Positions 1 through 6,384 of a stretch of 9,077 nt of DNA are shown here, piece by piece. The stretch spans positions 1 through 9,077 of the forward strand of contig VBLA01000080.1 in the NCBI GenBank assembly GCA_005879245.1. The letters run 5' to 3'. The notes below the pieces were generated by a model. That model saw only the letters and a list, made by a program, of their open reading frames with translations. It was not told the origin of the DNA and did not search any database. Source of the DNA: Deltaproteobacteria bacterium. GTDB lineage: Bacteria; Desulfobacterota; Binatia; DP-6. The stretch's first letter is position 1, and every line of letters begins with the position of its first letter. A program made the position numbers and the translations under genes.

Positions 1-18
1 TCCACGAACGCTACGCAT
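1..18 (-). CDS. Possible 5' end of a gene leaving the window
   Basis: An ATG at 18-16 on the minus strand opens a frame of six codons (M R S V R G) without a stop up to the left edge. A GGAAA-like stretch lies about 7 nt upstream, a weak ribosome binding site. The only support is context: it lies about 160 nt downstream of a good leftward sigma-54 promoter (190-205), so some gene is expected here. Six codons cannot identify a product, and the true start may lie beyond the edge. Confidence 0.2.
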
Positions 19-179
19 TCCGTTTTTCCGCGCCCTGCGAGTGGATGAACCCGCGCCCGCGGTCGGGCCGCGGGCGCGGAGTCCGAGAAGCTTCAGGCCG
101 CCTCAGGATCACGCTCCGCCCTTTCGGCGCAGAGGGACGGCATGGAGACCAACGTGGCGAAACGGGGACGGAAACTAGG
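19..179 (-). other. Predicted long 5' leader, no gene seen
   Basis: This stretch lies between the predicted start site of the leftward sigma-54 promoter (about 179) and the possible ATG at 18. Frames through it give arginine- and proline-rich translations without family resemblance, so I see no gene. It contains the strong GC hairpin at 51-79. If transcribed from 179 it would be an untranslated leader of about 160 nt. Leader status is inference from the promoter. Confidence 0.35.
51..79. repeat. Perfect 12-bp GC inverted repeat with 5-nt loop
   Basis: The arms CCGCGCCCGCGG (51-62) and CCGCGGGCGCGG (68-79) are perfectly complementary around TCGGG, which gives a very stable all-GC hairpin. No T-run follows on either strand, so it is not a canonical intrinsic terminator. 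It lies inside the presumed leader of the off-window gene, where it could be an attenuator, an mRNA-stabilising element or a regulator binding site. It could also help end the RND operon transcript that stops coding at 317. Confidence 0.6.
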
Positions 180-189
180 AGGGAGCCAT

Positions 190-205
190 TGCAACAATCG
201 CGCCC
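190..205 (-). promoter_or_regulatory. Sigma-54 (-24/-12) promoter, leftward
   Basis: On the minus strand this reads GGGCGCGATTGTTGCA. Against the RpoN consensus TGGCACG-N4-TTGCA only two constrained positions differ, and the invariant GG and GC are separated by exactly 10 nt. The predicted start is near 179. It lies after the end of the RND gene, so it should drive a gene beyond the left edge. The paired palindromes at 262-303 sit at the usual distance for an enhancer-binding protein, which strengthens the call. Confidence 0.68.
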
Positions 206-261
206 GGGTTCCGCCGGATGCGAAGGCCGGCAGACCGGGCGTTTTCGGGAACGTCCCTCAT

Positions 262-303
262 GAACGGCCGTTCCCCTCGTCGACGAGGTGGACACGGCCG
301 TTC
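262..303 (-). promoter_or_regulatory. Paired upstream activator sites for the 190-205 promoter
   Basis: The proximal site GAACGGCCGTTC (262-273) is a perfect 12-bp palindrome centred about 88 bp upstream of the predicted start. A second copy, ACACGGCCGTTC (292-303), keeps one half-site and starts exactly 30 bp further upstream. The same two-site layout recurs at 4176-4217 with the same distance to its promoter. This is the pattern expected for a dimeric sigma-54 enhancer-binding protein. The binding protein is not known from sequence. Confidence 0.65.
265..300. repeat. Imperfect stem-loop containing a 14-bp palindrome
   Basis: CCTCGTCGACGAGG (275-288) is a perfect palindrome between the two CGGCCG cores at 265-270 and 295-300. 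The whole stretch can fold into a stem of about 15 bp with small bulges and a TCGA loop. In the RND operon transcript it would begin 16 nt after the stop codon, so it could protect or end the 3' end. No T-run follows. The outer parts overlap the activator sites, so DNA-level function is equally possible. Confidence 0.35.
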
Positions 304-316
304 CGGGGTGACACCG

Positions 317-2680
317 TTACGCCGCTACGCCGGCGCGCTCCGGGGCCATGGCGGGCGCCAGCTCACTCGCCTCGCGCGCCTCGATGAACGCGGGGCGGAA
401 GCGGACGAGGATGGCGGGCAGCAGGAGGAGCGCGCTCGCCGACGACACGACCATGGCGAGCGCGACGAGCGCGCCTAGCTCGACGTGGACGGCAAAGCCG
501 GAGAGGCAGAGCGTCGCGTAGCCAAGGGCGATCGCCGAGGAGACGAAGAGGATCGCCTTCCCGGAGGTCATGAGCGCGCGCCCGATCGCCTCGCGGAGAT
601 CGCCGCGGCCCGCGCGCTCCTCGCGCACCCGGAAGAGGAAGTACATCGCGTAGTCGGCGCCGATGCCGACCGCCATGGCCGAGATCGCCGAGGTCATGCT
701 GTCGAGCGGGATGCCGACGAGCCCCATCACGCCGAAGTTGACCGCGACCGTGAGCCCGAGCGGCAGCGCGACCAGCAGGCCGGCAATCAGCGACCGGAGG
801 AGGAGGGCCGAGATGACGATCGTGATGAGGGCGATCTGCACGATGTTGCGGAGCTTGCCGGCCACCATCACCTCGGTGGCGGCGGCGGTGTTGGCGAGCG
901 TGCCCGTGTAGCGCACGTTGTAGCCCGGCGGGAACGACTCGCGGACCAGGTCCTTCGCCCGGGCGATGAGCTGCTCGCCACGGCGGGTGCTGTCGTCGTG
1001 GACGAGCACGCGGATCTTGGCCACGCGATGCGTCGGATCGAGGATCGTGTCGAAATCCTCGCTGCCGCCGGAGAGCGAGTAGAGGAAGAGGTACTGCGCG
1101 GTCATGGCCCGCGTCGTCGGGAGGTAGCCGGCGTCGGGACGATCGGCGTTGAGGGCGTGATGCATCTTCCGGAGGAAGTCGACGTAGGAGAGCGTCTTCC
1201 CGACCTCCGGCTCGGCATCGAGCCCCGCCTCCAGGTGGGCGATCGCCCGCAGGACGGCGGGCTCCTCGAGGGCCCCCTCATGCTCACCCTCGACCAGGAG
1301 GAGGAGGGTGTTCGTGCCGGCCAGGTGCTGGTTGATGATCGCATCGTCGACCCGGACCGGCTCGCGGGCACTGAACTCGCGCTTGAGACTCATGTTGACG
1401 TCGATGCGACTGGCGAACGCGAGACAGGCGAGCACGATCCCGACCGTGGTCAGGAGGGCGCCCCGCCGTCCGGCGAGTCGGCCGGCCGTCCGGAGGAGCG
1501 CGTCGAGCAGCGGGTGGGCTGCCGCCTCGCCCTCGCGCTCGCGGCGCTTCGGTGCCGGGAGCACGGAGCGGAGCGCCGGGATCATGGTCATCTCGATCAC
1601 CAGAGCGGAGACGATGCCGAAGGCGGTGAACACGCCGAAGGTCCGGATGGTGGCCGTGCCGAACGTCACCAGCGAGGCGAAGGAGAGCGCGGCGACCGAG
1701 CCCGCCGCGAGCATCACCGGCCCCACCCGCACGATGCACTCGACGATCGCGTCGTCGAGCTTCCCGAGGCGCTGGTACTCCTCGTAGAAGCGCTTCATCA
1801 CCTGCACTGCGTGGCCGGCCGCGACCGCGAGGATGAGGATGGGGGTCGTCATGTTGAAGGGGTCGAGCGGCACGCCGACGAGCCCCATGAGGCCGAGCGC
1901 CCAGAGCACCGACATGAGCGCGGTCACGAGCGGGAGGAAGAGCGCCTGGAACGTGCGGAACGCGTCGTAGTGCACCAGGCCGATCACCAGGAGCGCGAGC
2001 GGGAAGAAGTAGGCGATCCGGCTCGAGTAGGCGCTCATCTGCGCGAGGAAGACGACCGGGCCCGAGAGGCGATAGGTGAACGTGTCGTCCTGCTCCGCCT
2101 CGAGCGCCGCGCGCACCGCCGCGTAGAGCTGGCGGTAGCCGGGCGTGGCAGGCGTCAGCTCGAAGGTGGCCTGCACCGCGGCCGCCGACCCGTCGGCCGC
2201 GACCAGCGTGCCGACGTACGCGTCGTTGGCGAACACCCGCTGGCGGACGGCGTCCGCTCCGGCCTGATCGTCGGGCGGCGTCTCCATGACCCGCTCGACC
2301 TCCATGCCCTCCTCGGTGCCGCGGATGTCCTTCACCTGCGGCGCGGCGATGCTCTGGATGAGGGCCGGATTCGCCCCGGGGACGCGGCGGATGCGCTCCG
2401 TCACCTGCGCGATCTTCCGGAGGAAGCCGGGGGTGAAGACGTTGCCGTCGTGCGGGAAGATCCCGACCACGACCAGGTTCTTGTCCCCGAAGAGGCGGTG
2501 GAGATCGTTGAGCGTCTGGACGTACGGGTGGTCCTGCGGCAGCTGCCGGTCGGGGTCTATCTCGACGTGGAGGCGGGTCGCGGCCCGGCCGAGGAGCGCG
2601 GTGAGGAGCAGCATGACGCCGAGCGCCAACCGGCGATGTCCGATGATCCAGCGCGCGTAGCTTCTCGTGCACGACGTCAT
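317..2680 (-). CDS. RND-superfamily (MMPL/COG1033-like) exporter
   Basis: This is a 787-residue inner-membrane transporter with the two-fold repeated RND plan. TM1 (about 15-31) is followed by a periplasmic domain of about 190 residues and TM2-6 (221-372). TM7 (408-424) is followed by a second periplasmic domain of about 185 residues and TM8-12 (610-760). There is no long HAE1-type pore loop, and no periplasmic adaptor gene is nearby, so it fits the lipid/hydrophobe exporter branch (MmpL, HpnN) rather than a drug pump. The C-terminal half has the typical GIGADYAMYFLFRVREE segment with Asp676. The matching place in the first half reads Gly289-His290. The ATG at 2680 follows a G-rich ribosome binding site (AAGGGGGGA). 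It is the last gene of the operon, 11 bp after the ferritin-like gene. Export of the acyltransferase product is inferred from context; the substrate is unknown. Confidence 0.9.
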   Translation of the reverse strand: MTSCTRSYARWIIGHRRLALGVMLLLTALLGRAATRLHVEIDPDRQLPQDHPYVQTLNDLHRLFGDKNLVVVGIFPHDGNVFTPGFLRKIAQVTERIRRVPGANPALIQSIAAPQVKDIRGTEEGMEVERVMETPPDDQAGADAVRQRVFANDAYVGTLVAADGSAAAVQATFELTPATPGYRQLYAAVRAALEAEQDDTFTYRLSGPVVFLAQMSAYSSRIAYFFPLALLVIGLVHYDAFRTFQALFLPLVTALMSVLWALGLMGLVGVPLDPFNMTTPILILAVAAGHAVQVMKRFYEEYQRLGKLDDAIVECIVRVGPVMLAAGSVAALSFASLVTFGTATIRTFGVFTAFGIVSALVIEMTMIPALRSVLPAPKRREREGEAAAHPLLDALLRTAGRLAGRRGALLTTVGIVLACLAFASRIDVNMSLKREFSAREPVRVDDAIINQHLAGTNTLLLLVEGEHEGALEEPAVLRAIAHLEAGLDAEPEVGKTLSYVDFLRKMHHALNADRPDAGYLPTTRAMTAQYLFLYSLSGGSEDFDTILDPTHRVAKIRVLVHDDSTRRGEQLIARAKDLVRESFPPGYNVRYTGTLANTAAATEVMVAGKLRNIVQIALITIVISALLLRSLIAGLLVALPLGLTVAVNFGVMGLVGIPLDSMTSAISAMAVGIGADYAMYFLFRVREERAGRGDLREAIGRALMTSGKAILFVSSAIALGYATLCLSGFAVHVELGALVALAMVVSSASALLLLPAILVRFRPAFIEAREASELAPAMAPERAGVAA

Positions 2681-2691
2681 GGTGTCCCCCC

Positions 2692-3342
2692 TTACGCCGC
2701 CTGAGCGGCCCGGTCGAAATACTCCGCCAGCGCGCCACAGTACGCGTCGTCGACGGCCCGGAACGTCTCGGTGAGCCGTTCGCGCGCAGCCGCCACGGCC
2801 CGGGGCGAGAAGCGCGTCGCGAACCCGTCGAGCCAGGCCCCGAGGTAGGCCACGTGCCGGGTCTCGTCCGCCGACATCCCGCAGAGGATGGCGCGCGTGG
2901 TCGGGTCGTGGCTCAGGACCTCGCAGTGCGCCTGGAGCTTCAGGAGCGCGTCCTCCTCGAGGATGAGCGCGGCCGCAACCAGCTCCATCAGCTCCGCATC
3001 CCCCACGGAGGCCCCCTCGGCGTACACCTGCTTCACGTCGCGCGCGCGACTCCGGACGAGCAGTCGCTCCAGCCGATCGAGATGCGAGGGCAGACGGAAG
3101 GGCTTGAAGCCGAGGGCCGCCATCCGCTCGAGGAGGAGGTAGGAATGGCGGGCCTCATCGAAGCTGTGGCGGGCAAGGTCCAGTTTCCGCCGGGGATCCG
3201 AGACCAGGGCCGTGAGCGCGCTCAGGTCCGACGACCAGCGCAGCTTCGAGCCGTGGATCAGGTTCAGCACGGCTCCCGTGCCGCCGGGGCGCGAATGCAC
3301 GTCGCGCAGGAACTCGACCATCCGGGCGTATTCTACTGGCAT
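2692..3342 (-). CDS. Ferritin-like diiron-type protein
   Basis: This 216-residue, helix-rich soluble protein has two ExxH pairs typical of four-helix diiron proteins: Glu63-x-x-His66 (in DEARH) and Glu160-x-x-His163 (in DETRH). Glu129 or Glu130 lies about 31 residues before the second pair. The first-helix carboxylate usually found about 33 residues before the first ExxH is not evident; His30 occupies that distance. Possible roles are an oxygenase, desaturase or N-oxygenase acting on the product of the upstream acyltransferase, or iron/redox handling. A heme-oxygenase-like diiron oxidase (UndA-type) is an alternative fold. The ATG at 3342 lies 4 bp after the acyltransferase stop and lacks a clear Shine-Dalgarno, so translational coupling is likely. 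I do not recognise the exact subfamily. Confidence 0.75.
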   Translation of the reverse strand: MPVEYARMVEFLRDVHSRPGGTGAVLNLIHGSKLRWSSDLSALTALVSDPRRKLDLARHSFDEARHSYLLLERMAALGFKPFRLPSHLDRLERLLVRSRARDVKQVYAEGASVGDAELMELVAAALILEEDALLKLQAHCEVLSHDPTTRAILCGMSADETRHVAYLGAWLDGFATRFSPRAVAAARERLTETFRAVDDAYCGALAEYFDRAAQAA

Positions 3343-3346
3343 GGGA

Positions 3347-4078
3347 CTAGGCGCTCAGCGCGAGGCGCGCCGGCTCCTCGTCGGTGCGGACGAGACCGAG
3401 GGACGGCACGCGCGACGGCAGCACCACCTCGGCGTGCTCCTGACGGAGGAGGAAGTCGCTGAAGGGGTGGCTGGCAAGGATGTTCTCGATGTTCGCGAAG
3501 TCGTACCAGAGGAGGCTGTGCTCGCTGTTCCCGAGCTTCCCGTACGGCGCCACGAGCCCGGTCTCCTCGAAGCCGATCCAGTGGTAGGTCCAGGCGCGCT
3601 CGGGCTTCGAAGCGATCGTGAGAAGTGGCGTCTTCATCCGTCTCAAGAACCGTATCCCCAGCGTGAACAGCCCGAAGGTGACGCTGGGAAGAAAGGTCTT
3701 TCCCTTGCGGTGCTCGGGGAGGATGGCGAACCGGTTCAGCTCGATCGCCCGCGGTGACACGAGGCGCCGCGGCACCGTGAAGTACTCCTCGCACTCGAAC
3801 GGCCCAGCGAACCGAGGGGTGAGCCGCATCGACCCGACCGCCTGACCGGTGGCGCACGACCGCGCGAGCAGGAACCACGATCGGCGGTCGTAGGCATCGG
3901 GCACCGGAATGCGGTAGCCGTTCTGCTCGACGTACACGCGGCGGCGGACCTCGACCGCTTCGCGCGCGGTCTCGGGTCGCTCGCAGACGACGAAGCTGTA
4001 CCCGTGCAGCAAAGCCGCCATCGTGTCGTCCTGGTCGGCTGGCTGGACATCCCGGGCGGGTTCTCCGATCGCCTTCAT
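3347..4078 (-). CDS. LuxI/FeeM-like N-acyltransferase (GNAT fold)
   Basis: The 243-residue protein matches the layout of acyl-ACP-dependent N-acyltransferases: acyl-homoserine lactone synthases, FeeM-type N-acyl amino acid synthases and exosortase-associated acyltransferases. An N-terminal RRRVYVEQNGY segment (about 45-55) is followed by DAYD (61-64). Next come GSMRLTP (82-88, with Arg85 matching the conserved LuxI arginine) and ELNRFAI (113-119). Glu113 and Arg116 keep the E-x-x-R spacing of the LuxI/FeeM active site. The expected role is transfer of a fatty acyl chain from acyl carrier protein to an amine, giving a signal molecule or lipid; the acceptor cannot be read from sequence. The ATG at 4078 is chosen because AGGAGG stands 6 nt upstream and the sigma-54 promoter would start about 15 nt before it. 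It is the first gene of the operon. Activity as an autoinducer synthase is inference. Confidence 0.8.
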   Translation of the reverse strand: MKAIGEPARDVQPADQDDTMAALLHGYSFVVCERPETAREAVEVRRRVYVEQNGYRIPVPDAYDRRSWFLLARSCATGQAVGSMRLTPRFAGPFECEEYFTVPRRLVSPRAIELNRFAILPEHRKGKTFLPSVTFGLFTLGIRFLRRMKTPLLTIASKPERAWTYHWIGFEETGLVAPYGKLGNSEHSLLWYDFANIENILASHPFSDFLLRQEHAEVVLPSRVPSLGLVRTDEEPARLALSA

Positions 4079-4084
4079 GTTGCC

Positions 4085-4090
4085 CCTCCT
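4085..4090 (-). promoter_or_regulatory. Ribosome binding site fixing the acyltransferase start
   Basis: AGGAGG on the minus strand, 6 nt before the ATG at 4078, is the best Shine-Dalgarno in the window. It excludes the longer frame that could open at 4279, whose extra 67 residues would run through the promoter, the activator sites and the start of the divergent gene. Confidence 0.8.
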
Positions 4091-4103
4091 GCGCGTAGCA
4101 AAG

Positions 4104-4119
4104 AGCAACGAGTGTGCCC
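4104..4119 (-). promoter_or_regulatory. Sigma-54 (-24/-12) promoter of the acyltransferase operon
   Basis: The minus strand reads GGGCACACTCGTTGCT. It has GGCAC at -24 and TTGCT at -12, with the invariant GG and GC exactly 10 nt apart. The predicted start is near 4093, which gives a leader of about 15 nt holding only the ribosome binding site. Sites for an enhancer-binding protein lie at the expected distance (4176-4217). The operon is therefore probably silent until a sigma-54 activator is switched on. Confidence 0.75.
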
Positions 4120-4161
4120 TGGCGTGCCGGTCCCGAAACGCCGGAAAAGCCTCGGGAAAGT

Positions 4162-4231
4162 GGGGTTTTGACCATGAACCGCGGTTCCTAGTGCCGGCCG
4201 GCCCAGCCCCGCGGTTCATGGTCGAGACCCC
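4162..4231. repeat. Long inverted repeat in the divergent control region
   Basis: GACCATGAACCGCGG (4170-4184) and CCGCGGTTCATGGTC (4209-4223) are perfect 15-bp inverted copies. The match continues outward for 8 more positions with two mismatches (4162-4169 against 4224-4231), around a 24-nt GC-rich centre. It embraces both activator sites. It could form a cruciform, or an RNA hairpin in any transcript reading through toward the kinase. Confidence 0.75.
4176..4217 (-). promoter_or_regulatory. Paired upstream activator sites for the acyltransferase promoter
   Basis: The proximal site GAACCGCGGTTC (4176-4187) is a perfect 12-bp palindrome centred about 88 bp upstream of the predicted start. The distal site GCCCCGCGGTTC (4206-4217) keeps one half-site and begins exactly 30 bp beyond. 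Spacing to the -24/-12 core (57 bp from 4119 to 4176) equals that at the left-hand promoter (205 to 262). The sites share GAAC-N4-GTTC ends but differ in the central four bases (CGCG here, GGCC there). Confidence 0.7.
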
Positions 4232-4234
4232 AGC

Positions 4235-4263
4235 TTGAGAGTGCGGAAACGGGGCCGGAGAAT
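4235..4263 (+). promoter_or_regulatory. Weak sigma-70-type promoter candidate for the membrane kinase
   Basis: TTGAGA (4235-4240) and GAGAAT (4258-4263) are spaced by 17 nt and resemble -35 and -10 boxes. Transcription would start only a few bases before the ATG at 4278, which implies an almost leaderless mRNA. This fits the lack of a clear Shine-Dalgarno there. In GC-rich DNA such matches occur by chance. Confidence 0.25.
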
Positions 4264-4277
4264 CGATCCCGAGCCCC

Positions 4278-6368
4278 ATGCCGTACCACTGTCTCGTGCC
4301 GCTCGCCGCGGCCCTGGCGAACCTCGTGATCGGTGCGCTCGTTCTGCGACAGGGGGCTCGCGAGCCGCTGCACCGGGTCTTCGCAGCCCTGACGCTCGCC
4401 GTCGTCTGCTGGAACCTCGACCTCTTCGCCCTCTACTACTTCCACGCCGCGGCAACGGCGGAATGGTGGAGCCGCGTCTTCCGCACGGGGGTGTGCCTCG
4501 CCCCGGCGATCCTCTTCCACATGACGCTCCTCCTCGCGGAGTCCCGGGGACGCGTCTGGGCAGGGCTCCTGACCGCCGCCTACACAACCGGGGCGGTGCT
4601 CGCGATCGCGAACCTCCGCGGGGGTCTCGTCAGTCGGGTCACGCCCCACCCGTGGGGCTGGTACATCGAACCGACCCGGCTCTACGCGGTGATGACCGTC
4701 CTCCTGGTCGTGTACCTGCCCCTCTCGATCGAGCGGATCTGGCGCGCCTACCGGAACCCCACTTCCCCGCGGCAGCGGGTCCAGGCGAAGTTCTGGTTCC
4801 TCGCCGCCGTCGTGCAGACGCCGTTCGCCTTCACCAATCTCCTGCCGGTCTACGGGATCAACGTCTACCCCGTGGGCAGCCTCGGAAACGTCCTCTACGT
4901 CGGCATCGTCGCGTATGCGATCGCGCGGCACCGTCTGATGGACGTGGACTACGTCGTCCGGAAGGGCGTCAGCTTCTGCCTGGCGTCGGCGCTGGTGCTC
5001 GTCCCCGGCTCGTTCCTGCACGTCGCGCTGGCGCGCGAGTTCGGGACCCACGAGCCGATCGCGCTCACCTGCGTCGCCGTCGCCACGACGCTCCTTGCCG
5101 TGATCCTCGTGCCGACCCTGCAGACGGGCCTGGACACGCGCGTCCATCGCGCGCTCTTCCCGCAGCTCTACGACAGCCGTCGACGGCTGCAGGAGCTGGC
5201 GGGGGCCATCGTCCACATCCTCAACCCCGACGAGCTCATCCGGCAGCTCGGTGACGGCCTCAGCGACGTCCTCGACCTGGAGAGCTGCCACATCTTCGTT
5301 CCGCGGGATCAGCCCCGGCGGTTCGTCTCGGTCTACCACCGCCACGGTGCCGTCGACGCCCTGCCCGACGGTGTCGCCCACGATCTCGAGCTCCTCCAGG
5401 GGTCCCTCCTCTCCGACGAGCTCGAGGCGCTCGGCCCCACCGTAGCCGCGTTCTTCCGGCAGCAGGGTTGGGAGGTCGGGATCGCACTCCGGATCGAGAA
5501 GCGGCTGACGGGCATGATCGCGCTCGGCAGGAAGCGGGATTTCCGCATCTTCTCGGGCGAGGACCTCCAACTCCTCGACACCGTCGCCGCAAACGTGAGC
5601 GTCGCGCTCGAGAACACGACGCTCTCCGGACAGCTCCGTCGCTCCGAGGCCGTCCTCGAGCGGGCCAACCGCCTGTCGTCGCTCGGCGCCCTGGCGGCCG
5701 GCATTGCGCACGAGATCCGCAACCCCCTGGTCGCCGTGAAGACGTTTCTCGACCTCTTGCCCGAGCGGCTCGGCGACCGGGACTTCGTGACCCAGTTCCG
5801 CGACCTGAGCCTCGGCGAGCTCCGGCGTGTGACCAACCTGATCAGCGACCTCCTCTCGCTCGGCAAGTCACCCAAGACGGAACGGCGCCAGGTAGTCGTG
5901 CAGGAGGCCCTCGTCCCGGTCGTCCACCTCATGACGTCGACGGCGCGGAAGCGCCAGGTCGAGCTGGTCACGCATTTCGAGCCCGACCTGCCCGCGATCT
6001 GGGCCGATCCGGATCAGCTGAAGCAGATCGCGCTCAACCTGCTCCTGAACGCGATCGAGGTGAGTCCTGCCGGCGGCCAGGTGAGCCTCGGCGTGCACGG
6101 GGCGGACGCCCCGTCGCAACGCGTCGTACTCGAGGTGAGCGACGAGGGCCCGGGCATTCCTCCCGAGCAACGAGACGACATCTTCCACCCCTTCTTCACC
6201 ACCAAGGAGACGGGCGTGGGTCTCGGGCTGGCGCTCGTCCACCAGATGGTGGTCGAGCACGAGGGGGAGATCACGGTCGCGAGCGAGGTCGGGAGGGGGA
6301 GCGTCTTCCGCGTGACGCTCCCCGTCGGCCGACCGGCGGAGATCCCCCTGGCCTCGACCGGTAGCTGA
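4278..6368 (+). CDS. Membrane sensor histidine kinase, about nine TM segments
   Basis: This is a 696-residue sensor kinase. About nine hydrophobic segments occupy residues 5-280: a 7TM-type kinase input region plus two more helices. A GAF-like region follows (about 305-450), then the dimerisation/phosphoacceptor domain with His478 in GIAHEIRNPL. The ATP-binding domain has N-box residues Asn587 and Asn591, the G1 box DEGPGIP (622-628), the F-box HPFFTTK and the G2 box GVGLGLA. All catalytic elements are present, and the C-terminal half is NtrB-like, suited to a sigma-54 response regulator. The ATG at 4278 is the only ATG start because an in-frame TGA lies at 4236; the ribosome binding site is poor. 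It is divergent from the acyltransferase operon and convergent, 38 bp apart, with the response regulator. A multi-TM input resembles LuxN-type receptors for acylated signals, but ligand binding is inference. The N-terminal plan also recalls PrsK of exosortase systems, though the C-terminal signature differs. Confidence 0.88.
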   Translation: MPYHCLVPLAAALANLVIGALVLRQGAREPLHRVFAALTLAVVCWNLDLFALYYFHAAATAEWWSRVFRTGVCLAPAILFHMTLLLAESRGRVWAGLLTAAYTTGAVLAIANLRGGLVSRVTPHPWGWYIEPTRLYAVMTVLLVVYLPLSIERIWRAYRNPTSPRQRVQAKFWFLAAVVQTPFAFTNLLPVYGINVYPVGSLGNVLYVGIVAYAIARHRLMDVDYVVRKGVSFCLASALVLVPGSFLHVALAREFGTHEPIALTCVAVATTLLAVILVPTLQTGLDTRVHRALFPQLYDSRRRLQELAGAIVHILNPDELIRQLGDGLSDVLDLESCHIFVPRDQPRRFVSVYHRHGAVDALPDGVAHDLELLQGSLLSDELEALGPTVAAFFRQQGWEVGIALRIEKRLTGMIALGRKRDFRIFSGEDLQLLDTVAANVSVALENTTLSGQLRRSEAVLERANRLSSLGALAAGIAHEIRNPLVAVKTFLDLLPERLGDRDFVTQFRDLSLGELRRVTNLISDLLSLGKSPKTERRQVVVQEALVPVVHLMTSTARKRQVELVTHFEPDLPAIWADPDQLKQIALNLLLNAIEVSPAGGQVSLGVHGADAPSQRVVLEVSDEGPGIPPEQRDDIFHPFFTTKETGVGLGLALVHQMVVEHEGEITVASEVGRGSVFRVTLPVGRPAEIPLASTGS

Positions 6369-6384
6369 TCGTCGGCACCCCGGG

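Noticed and set aside
1..45. Short complementary ends (TCCAC and GTGGA) suggesting a tRNA-like fold
   Set aside because: There is no T-arm or anticodon-arm pattern and the length is too short, so no RNA gene is supported.
51..79. GC hairpin as an intrinsic terminator
   Set aside because: Neither strand has a T-run after the stem, so I list it only as an inverted repeat.
178..192. Plus-strand sigma-54-like match (GGAGGGAGCC then TTGCA)
   Set aside because: The GG and GC are 11 rather than 10 nt apart and no plus-strand gene follows. The minus-strand match over the same bases has correct spacing and upstream sites.
485..2704. Long open frame (739 codons) on the plus strand opposite the exporter gene
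   Set aside because: Its translation is a low-complexity run of Glu, Arg, Asp and His with no domain, as expected from the antisense of a high-GC gene. The minus-strand frame is a clear membrane transporter.
3728..3737. GAACCGGTTC palindrome inside the acyltransferase gene, resembling the activator sites
   Set aside because: It has 2 rather than 4 central bases, lies within coding sequence, and has no partner 30 bp away.
4079..4279. N-terminal extension of the acyltransferase to an ATG at 4279
   Set aside because: The extra 67 residues would be coded by the sigma-54 promoter, activator sites and inverted repeat, and would overlap the divergent kinase start. The ATG at 4078 has a strong AGGAGG.
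4188..5711. 507-codon minus-strand frame opposite the membrane kinase
   Set aside because: Composition is charged and domain-free, and it covers half of a convincing kinase gene. It is a GC-driven shadow.
4278..6368. Naming the membrane kinase PrsK of an exosortase system
   Set aside because: The N-terminal plan is similar, but the ATP-binding end is of NtrB type and no exosortase or PEP-CTERM gene is visible in the window.
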